Assembly: GCA_030744875.1 (NCBI GenBank)
Contig: JASLPR010000078.1
Span: forward strand, 1 to 40,730
DNA length: 40,730 nt
Direction of reading: 5' to 3'
Source of the DNA: Chloroflexota bacterium
Lineage (GTDB): Bacteria; Chloroflexota; UBA11872; VXNJ01
This document shows, piece after piece, positions 23,789-31,827 of the stretch. The notes under the pieces were generated by a model, which saw only the letters and a program-made list of their open reading frames with translations, had not been told where the DNA came from and ran no database searches. The position numbers and the translations under genes were made by a program. The first letter of the stretch is position 1. Each line of letters opens with the position of its first letter.

Positions 23789-23977
23789 ACGTCTCCTCAC
23801 AATCCGCCCCGGCCGGCGGTCCGAGCGACTAGACTCACCGCGGGTGCCGCGGGGCCGTCCGCGGAGCCGCCGGTCGCCACCAGTCCGCGGACCGGCCGCT
23901 TCCCGGAGTGTCCCGTAGCGCCGCTTAAACACGCTCGCAGTCGCCGGCGCCGTACCGCGCCCGAAAGGACCGCCGCC
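23789..23977. other. Leader region of the class II lyase gene
   Basis: A 189-base gap with a TAGACT box at 23830-23835 and two copies of a TCCGCGGA palindrome: GTCCGCGGAG at 23857-23866 and the perfect GTCCGCGGAC at 23883-23892, spaced 26 bases apart. These could be operator half-repeats, but high GC makes such palindromes common. GAAAGGA at about 23961-23967 is the ribosome-binding site. Confidence 0.3.
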
Positions 23978-25372
23978 ATGGCCACCCGTACCGAGAAAGA
24001 CACCCTCGGTGAAGCCGAAGTCCCCGCCGACGCCCTCTACGGCAGCAACACCGTGCGCGCCGTCCGCAACTTTCCGATGAGCGGCGTGGGCCCGCACCCG
24101 GCGTTCGTCTGGGCGGTCACGCTCATCAAGAAGGCCGCCGCAATCGCCCACAAGGACACCGGCCGCCTCGACGCCGGCCTCGCCGACGCCATCGTCAAGG
24201 CTTCTGACGAAGTCCTCGACGGCGACCACGCCGACCAGTTCATCGTCGACGTCTTCCAGGCCGGCGCGGGCGTGTCCCACCACATGAACGTCAACGAAGT
24301 TATCGCCAACCGCGCCAATCAGATGCTCGGCGGCGAGCTGGGCGCCTACGACCCGGTCCACCCCAACAACCACGTCAACATGGCCCAGTCCACCAACGAC
24401 GTCATCCCCACCGCCATCGCGCTCGCCGCGCTCAAGCTGCTCCCCGACCTGTACTCGGCGCTCGACATCCTGGCGACCGAGTTCGAAGTTAAAGCCAAAG
24501 CCTGGGATTCGATCGTCAAGACCGGTCGCACCCACCTGCAAGACGCCACTCCGATCCGCCTGGGCCAGGAGTTCTCTGGCTACGCCACCGCCATGCGGCG
24601 CAATAGCGACGCCATCCGCCAGGCTGAAACCGCCGTCCAGGAACTGAGCCTCGGCGGCAGCGCCGTGGGCACCGGTCTCAACGCCGAACCGGCCTACCAG
24701 GAGCGGGTCATCGAGGTCATCGGCGAAGCCGGCGGGGTCACCGTGCGCCGTTCCGAAAACCTCTTCTACTCCATGCAGAGCATGGCCCGTTTCGCTCGCC
24801 TCAGCGGCGCCCTGCGCGACCTGGCGGTCGACCTCTGCCGCATTGCCAACGACTTCCGCCTGCTCGCCTCCGGCCCCCGCACCGGCCTCGCCGAGATCAA
24901 CCTGCCGGCCATCCAGCCCGGCTCGTCGATCATGCCCGGCAAGGTGAACCCGGTCCTCGCCGAGTGCCTCAACATCATCTGCTACCAGGTGTTCGGCAAC
25001 GATGTGGCCGTTGCCACCGCCGCCGCCGCCGGGCAACTCGAACTCAATGTCATGATGCCGGTCATCGCCTACAACCTCCCCCAGTCCATCCAGATCCTGG
25101 CCAACGGCTCCCGCGAATTCGCCGAGCGTTGCGTCCGCGATCTTGCGGCCGACGAGGAAATGACCACGTTCTGGCTGGACCGCAACACGATGCTGGCCAC
25201 GGCGCTGTCGCCGCGGATCGGCTACGTGGCGGCGGCCGAGATCGCCAAGGAGGCCGTCCGTACCGGCGAGACCGTCCCCGAGGTGGCCCGGCGGCTCACC
25301 GATCTTTCCGACGAAGAGCTGGCCAAGGGTCTGGACCCGACCCCGATGACCGACCCCGGCGTCCGGGCCTAG
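23978..25372 (+). CDS. Class II fumarase / aspartate ammonia-lyase family enzyme
   Basis: A 464-residue member of the aspartase/fumarase superfamily, a homotetrameric lyase adding or removing a group across fumarate. Signatures are HHMNVNEVIANRAN, NMAQSTNDVIPTA, TGRTHLQDATP and GSSIMPGKVNP. The stretch AGQLELNVMMPVIAYNL is closer to aspartases, whereas TGRTHLQDATP is fumarase-like, so both substrates remain open. The start ATG 23978 follows a GAAAGGA site. It follows the FAH gene, whose family partly yields fumarate, and converges on a hydroxyacid dehydrogenase gene. The gene is intact. Confidence 0.9.
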   Translation: MATRTEKDTLGEAEVPADALYGSNTVRAVRNFPMSGVGPHPAFVWAVTLIKKAAAIAHKDTGRLDAGLADAIVKASDEVLDGDHADQFIVDVFQAGAGVSHHMNVNEVIANRANQMLGGELGAYDPVHPNNHVNMAQSTNDVIPTAIALAALKLLPDLYSALDILATEFEVKAKAWDSIVKTGRTHLQDATPIRLGQEFSGYATAMRRNSDAIRQAETAVQELSLGGSAVGTGLNAEPAYQERVIEVIGEAGGVTVRRSENLFYSMQSMARFARLSGALRDLAVDLCRIANDFRLLASGPRTGLAEINLPAIQPGSSIMPGKVNPVLAECLNIICYQVFGNDVAVATAAAAGQLELNVMMPVIAYNLPQSIQILANGSREFAERCVRDLAADEEMTTFWLDRNTMLATALSPRIGYVAAAEIAKEAVRTGETVPEVARRLTDLSDEELAKGLDPTPMTDPGVRA

Positions 25373-25377
25373 AAGCC

Positions 25378-25402
25378 GGGCGGCGCGCCGGGCGCGCCGC
25401 CC
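25378..25402. terminator. Bidirectional hairpin between convergent genes
   Basis: A perfect 11-bp inverted repeat GGGCGGCGCGC-CGG-GCGCGCCGCCC lies between the stops of the lyase (25372) and the dehydrogenase (25403). It has no T-tract, so it may act as a transcription pause, an mRNA-end stabiliser or a REP-like element. Confidence 0.5.
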
Positions 25403-26302
25403 CTACGACCCTTCGCGAATCTGGACCCCGGCGGCCTCCTCATACAGCTTCGCCACCGCGCTGGTGTCTTCGGCGCCGTAGCCGCGGGCATTCGCCTGGG
25501 CCAGCATCTGGTGAGTTACCGAGCCCAGGTGGGTCATCGCCCCCAGTTCTGACGCGTACTTCACCGCCAGCCGCAGGTCCTTCTGCCCCAGCCGCACCAT
25601 GAATCCCGGCTCGAAGAAGCGCTTCGCCACCTTCTTCATCGGGCCGTGCAGCGCCGGGTTCGACGCGGCGGTCCCGCCCAGCACCTCGTGCAGGGTCTCC
25701 AGCGACAGTCCCGCCTTCAACCCGTAGGCCAGCGCCTCACCGGTCACGGTCTGAATCGTCATCGCCAGCATATTGTTTACCAGCTTCATCGCCGAGCCGG
25801 TCCCGATCGGTCCGCAGTGGGTGATGTCGGTCCCCATGCATTCCAGCACCGGCCGCGCGGCCTCCAGGTCCTCCGCCTCCCCGCCGACCAGGATGCCCAG
25901 TTCGCCGTCGATCGCATGCTGCGAACTGCGCGTGACCGGCGCCTCGATCATGCGAATGTCGCGCTCCTGCAAACGGTCGTGCACCCGGATCGCGCTGGGC
26001 GGGTCGACGGTGCTCATTACCACCACCACGGCGTCGCCTTCGATCCCATCGGCCACCCCATCCGGACCCAGCAGCGCCGCCTCGACATCCTCCGGATTCG
26101 GCACCATCGTGATCGCCACGTCGCTGCCGCGGGCCGCCGCCGCCGCCGAATCAACCACCCGCCCGTCGGCCGCCGCCAGTTCTTCCAGAACCACCGGATT
26201 CAGGTCAAACCCGACCACGGCGTGCCCGCCGCGGATCACGTTTCGCGCCATCGGTAGCCCCATCACGCCCAGCCCCACGAAGCCAACCGTTTTCGCACTC
26301 AT
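25403..26302 (-). CDS. 3-hydroxyisobutyrate/tartronate-semialdehyde-type NAD(P)-dependent dehydrogenase
   Basis: A 299-residue beta-hydroxyacid dehydrogenase. The Rossmann motif VGFVGLGVMGLPMARN binds NAD(P). The substrate motif is partly divergent: the family D.PVSGG appears here as EAPVTRSSQHA. The catalytic Lys is in GSAMKLVNNML, and the C-terminal helix has MVRLGQKDLRLA. The family includes 3-hydroxyisobutyrate, tartronate-semialdehyde and related reductases. The altered substrate loop means the exact substrate cannot be stated. It is transcribed away from the sulfatase-like gene. Start ATG 26302 with GGAGA 10 bases upstream. Confidence 0.88.
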   Translation of the reverse strand: MSAKTVGFVGLGVMGLPMARNVIRGGHAVVGFDLNPVVLEELAAADGRVVDSAAAAARGSDVAITMVPNPEDVEAALLGPDGVADGIEGDAVVVVMSTVDPPSAIRVHDRLQERDIRMIEAPVTRSSQHAIDGELGILVGGEAEDLEAARPVLECMGTDITHCGPIGTGSAMKLVNNMLAMTIQTVTGEALAYGLKAGLSLETLHEVLGGTAASNPALHGPMKKVAKRFFEPGFMVRLGQKDLRLAVKYASELGAMTHLGSVTHQMLAQANARGYGAEDTSAVAKLYEEAAGVQIREGS

Positions 26303-26392
26303 CGGCGCTCGTCTCCCGTTTCATTCGTAAGTTCAGCCCGTGATTTTAGGGTCAGCCCGATCCCGCCGCCCGCCGATTCTGCTAGCGTTACC

Positions 26393-26398
26393 AGCGGT
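26393..26398 (+). promoter_or_regulatory. Possible -10 box of the sulfatase-like gene
   Basis: TAGCGT lies 28 bases before the GGAGGG-ATC start region of the sulfatase-like gene. The match is weak. Confidence 0.2.
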
Positions 26399-26425
26399 CA
26401 AGGCCACTCGCCCGGAGGGATCGCC

Positions 26426-28109
26426 ATCAACGTCATCGTCCTTATGAACGACACCTTCCGGCGCGATCACGTCAACGCCTACGGCCTTCCGGCTCCCTGG
26501 CAAAACCCCGTCGGCGGACCCGAATTCATCCATACCCCGGCGCTCGACCAGCTCGCTTCCGAGTCCTTGCTCTTCGACAGCTTCTACGCCGGCTCCTACC
26601 CCACCATACCCACCCGCTACGACCTCTGGACCGGCCGCTTCGGATTCCCCCACCGGCCGTGGGCGCCGCTCGGTCCCGACGACAACTCCCTAGCCGAGAT
26701 TCTCACCGAGCACGGCCAGACTTCGATGCTCATTCACGACACCCCCGGGATGACCAACCCCGGCTACAACTACCAGCGTGGCTTCACCGGCTGGGAGCGC
26801 GTCCGCGGCCAGCACCAAGATGCCTGGCGCACCGACCCGGGGCCCTACTGGGAGTTCGCCGCGCCGCACAAGCTGAAGAGCTTCGACACCATCCAGCTTT
26901 ACTTGCGCAACATCAAGCACCGCCAGTTCGAAGACGAGTGGATGGCCGGCAAGACCGTCAAGACCGCCATGGAATGGCTGGACCACAACCACACCCGCGA
27001 AGACTTCTACCTCTACGTCGACATGTGGGACCCGCACGAGCCCTTCGACGCCCCGAAATCCGACATGGCCCGCTACGCCGACCCCAACTTCAACCGCGAC
27101 TGGATCATCTACCCGGCCTACGGCCGCGGCCTACATGTCGGATGGGGAGCGCGATCACGTCCGCGCCGCCTACGCCGCCCTCTACACCTACTCGGACCGC
27201 TGGGTCGGCCATCTCCTCGAAAAGCTCGACGCCCTGGGCATCGCCGATGACACGATGATCGTCTGGATGACCGACCACGGCCACGGCTTCGGCGACCACG
27301 ACCTGCAGGGCAAGCCCGGCGGCCAGCTCGGGACCCTTTATGAAAGCAACGTCCGCTGCCCGATGATGATCCGGCTGCCCGGCGCTCCCACCGCCGGCCG
27401 GCACAGTTCGGCCATCTGCCAGCATGTCGACATCTTCGCCACCGTCCTCGACGCCTTCGGCCACGAGGTCCCCGAAGTCGACGCTCGTTCGTTGCTGCCG
27501 GTCCTGCAGGGCGAGACCGACCGGCTCCGCGACCACGCCATCTCCGGTCGTTTCGGCCAGGGACTAGAGATTTCCGACAACATCGCCTGGACCGACTTCG
27601 GCGCCGACCACGACGGCTGGGTCGGCCCCAACGCGCTGCCCGAGCCGATCTCGATCAGCGACGCCCGCTGGCAGTTGATCCTGTCCGCCGAGGGCCACGT
27701 CTCCGAGCTGTACGACATCCACGCCGACCCGGCGCAGTCGCACAACGTCCTCGACGAGCACCCCGACGATGCGGCCCGCCTGCATCGCCAAGTCATCAGC
27801 TTCTTCGAGGACCGCGCTACCGCCCCGGGCCGCATCGCGCCGTTCCACGCCGCGCCCACCACCCAACCCGATGTCGAGCCGCCGGCCTTCTTCGGCGCCA
27901 ATGTCCCGCTGTTCGCCTTCACCGATCCCAACGGCAAGGTCCTGGCCTTTCCCGATGAAGCCGAAGCCATCGAACTGGCGGCGGCCTGCCCCGGCTCACC
28001 GGCGGTCCGCGCCACCACTACCGCCAGCCTAGCCCCCGAGGGCCGCAACGCCCACATCGCCGCGTTTGGCCAGTACCACTGGCCCGAAGACCTTCTCCCG
28101 CGCGACTGA
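26426..28109 (+). pseudogene. Sulfatase/alkaline-phosphatase-superfamily hydrolase, damaged
   Basis: The protein should begin xNVIVLMNDTFRRDHVNAYG, the usual sulfatase N-terminus. A good GGAGGG site sits six bases before codon 26426, but that codon is ATC, not ATG. The first real ATG (26444) would delete the opening beta strand. At about 27128 an extra G shifts the frame; the sense resumes as AYMSDGERDHVRAAY and runs to TGA 28109. The metal site is present (IVWMTDHGHGFGDHD). The nucleophile motif, normally C/S-x-P-x-R, reads TIPTR, so Thr replaces formylglycine-forming Cys or Ser. That implies a phosphodiesterase or phosphonate-type activity. Repaired length would be about 560 residues. It may be a pseudogene or carry consensus errors. 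Confidence 0.82.
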
Positions 28110-28112
28110 GCC

Positions 28113-29066
28113 GTGAGCGCCGCCCCCTCCGTCCTCTTCGCCGGCGGCATCGTCGCCGACATCAACATTTCCGGGCTCGACCGTTTCCCCGAACCCGAAA
28201 CCGAGTTCACCCCGCGCAGCGACGTCTGGCATGACGATCCCGCCAACCTCCTGGTCGGCGGACCCGCCGCCAATTCGGCCGTGGTCTACTCCGCGCTCGC
28301 CGGCCCCTGCGCGGTCGCCGGCCCGATCGGCAGCGACGCCTTCGGCGACTTCCTGGTCGACTCCCTCGAGCCGCGCGGGATCGATTGCATCGCGGGGCGG
28401 GTCGCCAGCACCGCCACCCACACCATTGCGCTCGGCGCCGACGGGCGCCGCCAGGCCTACTACTACCCCGGCGAACACATCGACCTCGGCAAGCTCGCCG
28501 TCCACTGGCCCGGCGGCCACCTCTACCTCACCGCGCTTTCGCTTACGGTCGACCGGCCGATCGTCCCCGGCATCCTGGCGGTCGCCGCGGTGGCGCGGGC
28601 CGGCGGAGGGCGTACGGTCCTCGACATCGGTCAGGCGGGGCCGGAGATGCTCAACTTTGATGAATTATGTCAACTACGCGACGCCGTCGATGTCATCATC
28701 GGCAACGCCTACGAATTCGAACTCGTCCTCAACACTCCTTATGAAGAGGGCCGTGCGCGTTTCCGGGAAGGCTTCCACGGCCAGGTCATCGTCAAGCTCG
28801 GTCGCGACGGCGCGCTGGTCGATCCCGGCCTCGACGAAGACCTCATCCCGGTCCCGGGTTTCCCGGTAGACGAGATCAACCCCATCGGCGCCGGAGATTC
28901 CTTCGGCGGAGGACTCATGGTCGCGCTCGGCCGCGGCGCCTCGCTGGCTGCCGCCTGTGAGTACGCCAACGCCGTTGGTGCCAACTCGGTCTCCACCGCC
29001 CGCGGGCCCGAAGGCGTGACCACCGCGCGCGTCGACGCGATTCTGCACTCCCGCCACCCCCACTAG
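28113..29066 (+). CDS. PfkB-family carbohydrate kinase
   Basis: A 317-residue ribokinase/PfkB protein. The N-terminal glycine-rich motif is LLVGGPAANSA and the C-terminal signature is INPIGAGDSFGGGLMVAL, whose Asp is the catalytic base. GTG 28113 starts 3 bases after the sulfatase-like stop, indicating co-transcription. The family phosphorylates sugars such as ribose, fructose or deoxygluconate with ATP; the substrate is not evident. The gene is intact. Confidence 0.9.
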   Translation: MSAAPSVLFAGGIVADINISGLDRFPEPETEFTPRSDVWHDDPANLLVGGPAANSAVVYSALAGPCAVAGPIGSDAFGDFLVDSLEPRGIDCIAGRVASTATHTIALGADGRRQAYYYPGEHIDLGKLAVHWPGGHLYLTALSLTVDRPIVPGILAVAAVARAGGGRTVLDIGQAGPEMLNFDELCQLRDAVDVIIGNAYEFELVLNTPYEEGRARFREGFHGQVIVKLGRDGALVDPGLDEDLIPVPGFPVDEINPIGAGDSFGGGLMVALGRGASLAAACEYANAVGANSVSTARGPEGVTTARVDAILHSRHPH

Positions 29067-29103
29067 GTCGCCGGGCGACTCCAGCCCTCCTGGCCGGGCC
29101 GGT

Positions 29104-29784
29104 CTACAACACCTCCACCCGGCAATCGGACATCCCCTCGAACAGGTAGGCGTCCTCGGCGCTGCCCCACGAGTAGCCGTAGTGCACCGGCACCGCCACC
29201 GCCGGGCGCAGCGCCTGCACCGCCGTCACCGCCTCATCCGGCGACATCACGCTCCACCCGGCCACCGGTAGCACCGCAATATCGATGTTCTCAATCAAGC
29301 GCATCTCCGGAATCAGCCCGCTGTCGCCGGCGTGGTAGACACGCACGCCGTCCATCTCGACCACAAACCCCAGCCCGTCGTCGGCGAACGGATGGGCTGG
29401 GATCTCCGGTCGCGGGGCCGCCGTCGCGCCGTTGGCACCGCCGGCCTCCTGCTCCAGCATGTAGGCCGCCACGGCCTCCACATCCACCCCCCGCCCCCGA
29501 AACGTCCCGCGCGGCGGCAGGGCATCCGCGGCCGGCAGGTTCGTCTCCGCCAGCTTCGCCACCACTTCCTCGTTGCTCACGATCATGGTGTCCGCGCGGC
29601 ACACCCGCTCCAGGTCCGCCGGGCTCAGGTGCCCCTCGTGCCCGTGGGTCACCAGCACAATGTCCGCCGCGAACACCTGGTAGTCCTCCAGGCGAAACGG
29701 GTCTACATAGATCGTCCTTGAACCGCGCAGCAGGATCCCCGCCTCCGGCAGGCGCTCCAGCGTAACTCCCCCGTACTCCAGCAA
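29104..29784 (-). CDS. Metallo-beta-lactamase-fold protein, UlaG-like
   Basis: A protein of about 226 residues with the beta-lactamase-fold layout: an N-terminal strand-rich segment ending TIYVDPF, the metal motif VTHGHEGHLSP, then GVRVYHAGDSG and VPVHYGYSWGS. The canonical H-x-H-x-D-H reads H-G-H-E-G-H, so the Asp ligand of the second metal site is missing. The protein may bind one metal or have altered catalysis. UlaG-like lactonases and UPF0173-type proteins are the nearest pattern. The frame is open to a GTG at 29829. A TATTGT box overlaps that GTG and an AGAGG site precedes the TTG at 29784, so the latter is preferred. Confidence 0.78.
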   Translation of the reverse strand: MLEYGGVTLERLPEAGILLRGSRTIYVDPFRLEDYQVFAADIVLVTHGHEGHLSPADLERVCRADTMIVSNEEVVAKLAETNLPAADALPPRGTFRGRGVDVEAVAAYMLEQEAGGANGATAAPRPEIPAHPFADDGLGFVVEMDGVRVYHAGDSGLIPEMRLIENIDIAVLPVAGWSVMSPDEAVTAVQALRPAVAVPVHYGYSWGSAEDAYLFEGMSDCRVEVL

Positions 29785-29827
29785 GTCGGCAATCCTCTCT
29801 TCGCCGCCGTCAAGGCTAACTCCCCGC

Positions 29828-29833
29828 ACAATA
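29828..29833 (-). promoter_or_regulatory. Possible -10 box of the metallo-beta-lactamase-fold gene
   Basis: TATTGT on the minus strand would start transcription near 29821. This makes the upstream GTG (29829) untranslated and supports the TTG at 29784. Confidence 0.3.
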
Positions 29834-29968
29834 CGCGATCCGCACTTGCCGCCCGGTCACCGGCCCGCCGATAATCGACCCGTGCGCGCCGGCTTTCGCG
29901 CATCTCCCGGGAGATAGACCGGTCCGACCAACGCCCGTCCGCAGCATTAGCATCCGCGCCGTCCTGGC

Positions 29969-31237
29969 ATGATCGCCCACCGTTTCCCGGCGTTCCAGTC
30001 GGCCGACTACCACCGCCTTTTCCTCTACGCCTTTTTCACCACCGCCTCGCGCTGGGCGCTCATGCTGGCCCGGGCCTGGCTGGTCTTCGAGCTAACCGGG
30101 TCCTCCCTCGCCGTCGGCCTGGTCACCTTCGCCGGCATGTCGCAGTTCATCATCGTCGGTCCGGTGGCCGGGGTCATCGCCGACCGTCTTGACCGCCGCC
30201 ACCTGGCCCTGGTCGCGGTCTTCCTGATGATGGCCTCCTCCGGCGGCCTCGCCATCCTGGTCATCGCCGACGTGGTGGCCGTCTGGCACGTCGTCCTCAT
30301 GGCCGTCACCTACGGCATGGCCATGGCCCTCGCCAGACCGGCCGTCCAGGCGCTCACCCCCAACCTCGTCCCGCCCGAGAATCTCCTCAACGCCATCGCC
30401 CTCGCCGGTATTTCCCAGCACGGCTCCCGGATCGCCGGTCCGCTGCTCGGTGGAATCGTGCTGGCTACCCTCGGCGCCGGATTCGTTTTCGTGGCCTCCA
30501 CCCTCATCCTCATCTTCGCCCTCATCCAGTTGCTTCAGATCCGCCACCGCGACGGCCCCATCCGCCGAGCCGATGAACCCGGCCTGTCCACCCACGTGGT
30601 CCTCGGCGATATCGCTGGCGGATTCCGTCACATCCGCCGCGACAGCCGCCTCTTCGCCATCATCGGTTGCGTCGGATTCCACTGCGCCTTCACCATGGCC
30701 TACGAGTCCCTGCTGCCGCGCCTCGCCGACAGTCTGGGCGGCGACAGCAACACGTTCAGCGCCATCGTCATGGGCGTCGGCGCCGGGGCCATCACCGGCG
30801 CCCTCGGCGTCTCCTTCATCCGCCGCCAGGCCAGCCAGGGTCTCGGGCTCGCCCTCACCGGCATCGGCAGCGGCCTGGCCATGGTCGTTCTCGGAACCGC
30901 CACCATCCCGGCGGTCGCCGTCCTCGGCGGCTTCCTCGCCGGCTCCACCCAGGCCACCTACATGATCATCTCCCACACACTCGTCCAGCAGGTCATCCCC
31001 GATCGCCTCCGCGGCCGCGTCATGTCCATCTTCGCCATGCTCGCGGCCGGCTTCATGGCCTTCATGAACCTCGGCTTCGGCTGGCTGGCCGACACCGTCG
31101 GCGTCCGCCCGTTGATGCTCATCCCGGGCATCGCCTGGATCGTCCTCTTCGCGCTGGCGGCCGTCTTCCTCACCGAGATTCGCCACGTGCTAAGAGTCGG
31201 CGACTTCCGTCCGCGCGCCACCGCCGTTGCATCCTGA
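29969..31237 (+). CDS. Major facilitator superfamily transporter (MFS_3/EntS-like)
   Basis: A 422-residue MFS protein with 11-12 TM helices. Helices 2-3 are joined by VAGVIADRLDRRHLAL (the G-x-x-x-D-R-x-x-R-R loop), and the second half has the related loop VIPDRLRGRVMS. The layout is that of MFS_3/enterobactin-exporter-type proteins, which export siderophores, drugs or small metabolites. It is in the plasma membrane and probably proton-driven. ATG 29969. It is divergent from the metallo-beta-lactamase-fold gene. The substrate is unknown. Confidence 0.88.
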   Translation: MIAHRFPAFQSADYHRLFLYAFFTTASRWALMLARAWLVFELTGSSLAVGLVTFAGMSQFIIVGPVAGVIADRLDRRHLALVAVFLMMASSGGLAILVIADVVAVWHVVLMAVTYGMAMALARPAVQALTPNLVPPENLLNAIALAGISQHGSRIAGPLLGGIVLATLGAGFVFVASTLILIFALIQLLQIRHRDGPIRRADEPGLSTHVVLGDIAGGFRHIRRDSRLFAIIGCVGFHCAFTMAYESLLPRLADSLGGDSNTFSAIVMGVGAGAITGALGVSFIRRQASQGLGLALTGIGSGLAMVVLGTATIPAVAVLGGFLAGSTQATYMIISHTLVQQVIPDRLRGRVMSIFAMLAAGFMAFMNLGFGWLADTVGVRPLMLIPGIAWIVLFALAAVFLTEIRHVLRVGDFRPRATAVAS

Positions 31238-31322
31238 GGCCTAGCGCCACCAATCCGGCTTGCCGCCCCCGCCCGGCGCGCCCAGAATAGCTGGTCCTCA
31301 AAGCCCCCCTGGAGTCCCACCC

Positions 31323-31667
31323 ATGCCCCCCACCGATACCAATTCCGGCGCCCTGCCCGCCGCCGAAGCCATCGACCTCGCCGGCCTCGTCGATTACCAG
31401 GACGGCTCCATCGTCAGCCGCACCCTGGCCGGCCACGAGGCGGCCACCGTCACGCTCTTCGCCTTTGCCGCCGGCCAGTCGCTCTCCGAGCACACCGCCC
31501 CTTTCGACGCCCTGGTCCACATCCTCGACGGCACCGCCGAACTCACCATCGGCGGCGACCCGGTCGTCGCCACGACCGGCCAGGCCGTTCTGATGCCCGC
31601 CGACGTGCCCCACGCCCTCAACACCGCGGAGCCGTTCAAGATGCTGCTTACGATGCTCCGCCGCTAG
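31323..31667 (+). CDS. Cupin-domain protein
   Basis: A 114-residue single cupin. Motif 1 is present as LSEHTAPFDALVHILDGTAELTIGG, but the first His pair is reduced (SEHTAPFDALV) so metal ligands are partly changed. Motif 2 is present as ADVPHAL. Such small cupins often act as metal-dependent dioxygenases, isomerases or sensors. ATG 31323 follows TGGAG. It lies downstream of the MFS gene with an 85-base gap. Confidence 0.8.
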   Translation: MPPTDTNSGALPAAEAIDLAGLVDYQDGSIVSRTLAGHEAATVTLFAFAAGQSLSEHTAPFDALVHILDGTAELTIGGDPVVATTGQAVLMPADVPHALNTAEPFKMLLTMLRR

Positions 31668-31685
31668 CGCCGGGCGAGCCCGGGA

Positions 31686-31790
31686 ATCGATGAATTCGAC
31701 TATTTCCGCAACCGGTTTTCGCGCGCGCGGAGCCCGTTCAATGGCCCTATCGGGATAGCCCACCGCCAGGGCAAGCACCGGTACCAGGTG
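31686..31790 (-). pseudogene. Nitroreductase-family C-terminal remnant
   Basis: On the minus strand these 105 bases encode HLVPVLALAVGYPD, a short linker, and RKPVAEIVEFID. This is the exact shape of nitroreductase C-termini (P-V-x-x-L-x-x-G-Y-P followed by R-P/K-P-x-x-E). No N-terminal part, flavin-binding motif or start is present upstream; the M24-like gene ends 38 bases away. It is a gene remnant. Confidence 0.6.
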
Positions 31791-31827
31791 ACGCGCCGCC
31801 CCGGCTGATACCCGACCGCGCGGGGCG

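Noticed and set aside
23159-25036. A 625-codon minus-strand frame opposite the lyase and FAH genes
   Set aside because: It is a mirror frame of GC-rich coding sequence, rich in Gly/Val/Asp, without motifs, and the opposite strand carries unmistakable enzymes.
28113-29066. CRISPR array or phage genes anywhere in the window
   Set aside because: No regularly spaced direct repeats, integrase, transposase or capsid-type protein was seen on either strand.
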